Source: a bacterium (GTDB lineage: Bacteria; Bacteroidota; Ignavibacteria; SZUA-365). Taken from it: DNA of 64,000 nucleotides. The first letter of the stretch is position 1; the number at the start of each line of letters is the position of its first letter. The DNA is taken from positions 85,649 to 149,648 of the forward strand of contig JAHLLD010000013.1 in assembly GCA_020444325.1 (NCBI GenBank), written 5' to 3'. Of the stretch, positions 63,946 to 64,000 are shown piece by piece. The notes below the pieces were generated by a model. The model ran no database searches and was not told where the DNA came from. It saw only the letters and a program-made list of their open reading frames with translations. A program made the position numbers and the translations under genes.

Positions 63946-64000
63946 TTACCTCGAGAGAATCATGCGCTTGCTGTCAGAGAAGGTCGGGGTTTCGAGACGG
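63946..64000 (-). CDS. C-terminal end of a T9SS cargo protein (cut off by the window edge)
   Basis: The last 17 codons read RLETPTFSDSKRMILSR before TAA (63948-63946). The TFSDSKRMILSR ending matches the final strand of a type A T9SS sorting domain. Only this part lies in the window, so the protein type is unknown. Confidence 0.6.
   Translation of the reverse strand, partial: RLETPTFSDSKRMILSR

Overview
This 64 kb window looks like chromosomal DNA from an uncultured or little-studied member of the Bacteroidota/Chlorobi/Ignavibacteria side of the FCB superphylum. The pointers are two or three proteins ending in type IX secretion (T9SS) sorting domains (positions 4394-5365 and 63946-64000, with a degenerate one at 19805-21778), families common in that group (a short pterin dehydratase, an RapZ-C/kinase/nucleotidyltransferase cassette, DUF3467, SUF with SufU, a PDZ-PP2C phosphatase), moderately high GC, and many ATGA/TGATG gene overlaps. 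No rRNA, tRNA, transposase, integrase, phage gene or CRISPR array was seen. The assignment is inference; no marker gene search was possible.

Layout. 1-13430 is almost wholly on the minus strand: a truncated acyl-CoA synthetase, pyrE, a TPR protein, pterin dehydratase, dnaG, a T9SS cargo protein, pyrG, cdsA, a zinc-ribbon/DUF2007 protein, a CPBP protease, a deoxyhypusine-synthase-like protein, a DUF3108 protein, a GT9 glycosyltransferase and a membrane TPR protein. 13621-17199 is plus: Maf, a flippase-like membrane protein and a helix-hairpin-helix outer-membrane protein. 17240-28615 is minus: rsgA, an alpha/beta hydrolase, a von Willebrand-like protein, a nucleotidyltransferase / RapZ-C / sugar-kinase cassette, a DUF885 lipoprotein and a PDZ-7TM-GAF-PP2C phosphatase. 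28953-37142 is plus: sodium/sugar symporter with GH31 glucosidase, then porin, CotH kinase and two tandem PAP2 phosphatases.

37162-41939 (minus) is the most unusual block: a 345-residue unrecognised protein with a faint sigma-region-2-like stretch, a soluble zinc-binding anti-sigma (ZAS) protein with an exact H-x3-C-x2-C motif, and a 1030-residue protein that joins a Lon-like (S16) domain, one membrane span and tandem LamG-type domains. I propose it as a candidate undescribed transmembrane regulatory system.

42022-48785 (minus) is a complete SUF iron-sulfur operon (sufB-C-D-S-U, a SufT-like protein, a bacilliredoxin and an Fe-S type Rrf2 regulator) closed by a strong terminator. 48986-51019 is an S9 peptidase. 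51188-55785 (minus) holds greA, ribBA, yajC, tgt, a second Rrf2 regulator and a duplicated zinc-ribbon protein. 56025-58630 (plus) carries an ECF-like sigma factor, a small possible partner, a universal stress protein and a beta-propeller lipoprotein. 58670-61802 (minus) has ruvX, an HU-family gene and a RelA/SpoT homologue whose synthetase aspartate appears to be asparagine. 62113-63639 (plus) has a TPR lipoprotein and DUF3467; the window ends in the C-terminus of another T9SS cargo gene.

A second notable signal is a 19-base palindrome family (ATATGCAG-N3-[C/G]TGCATAT) with three copies inside the von Willebrand-like gene, read in two different frames, and three more between the S9 peptidase and greA.
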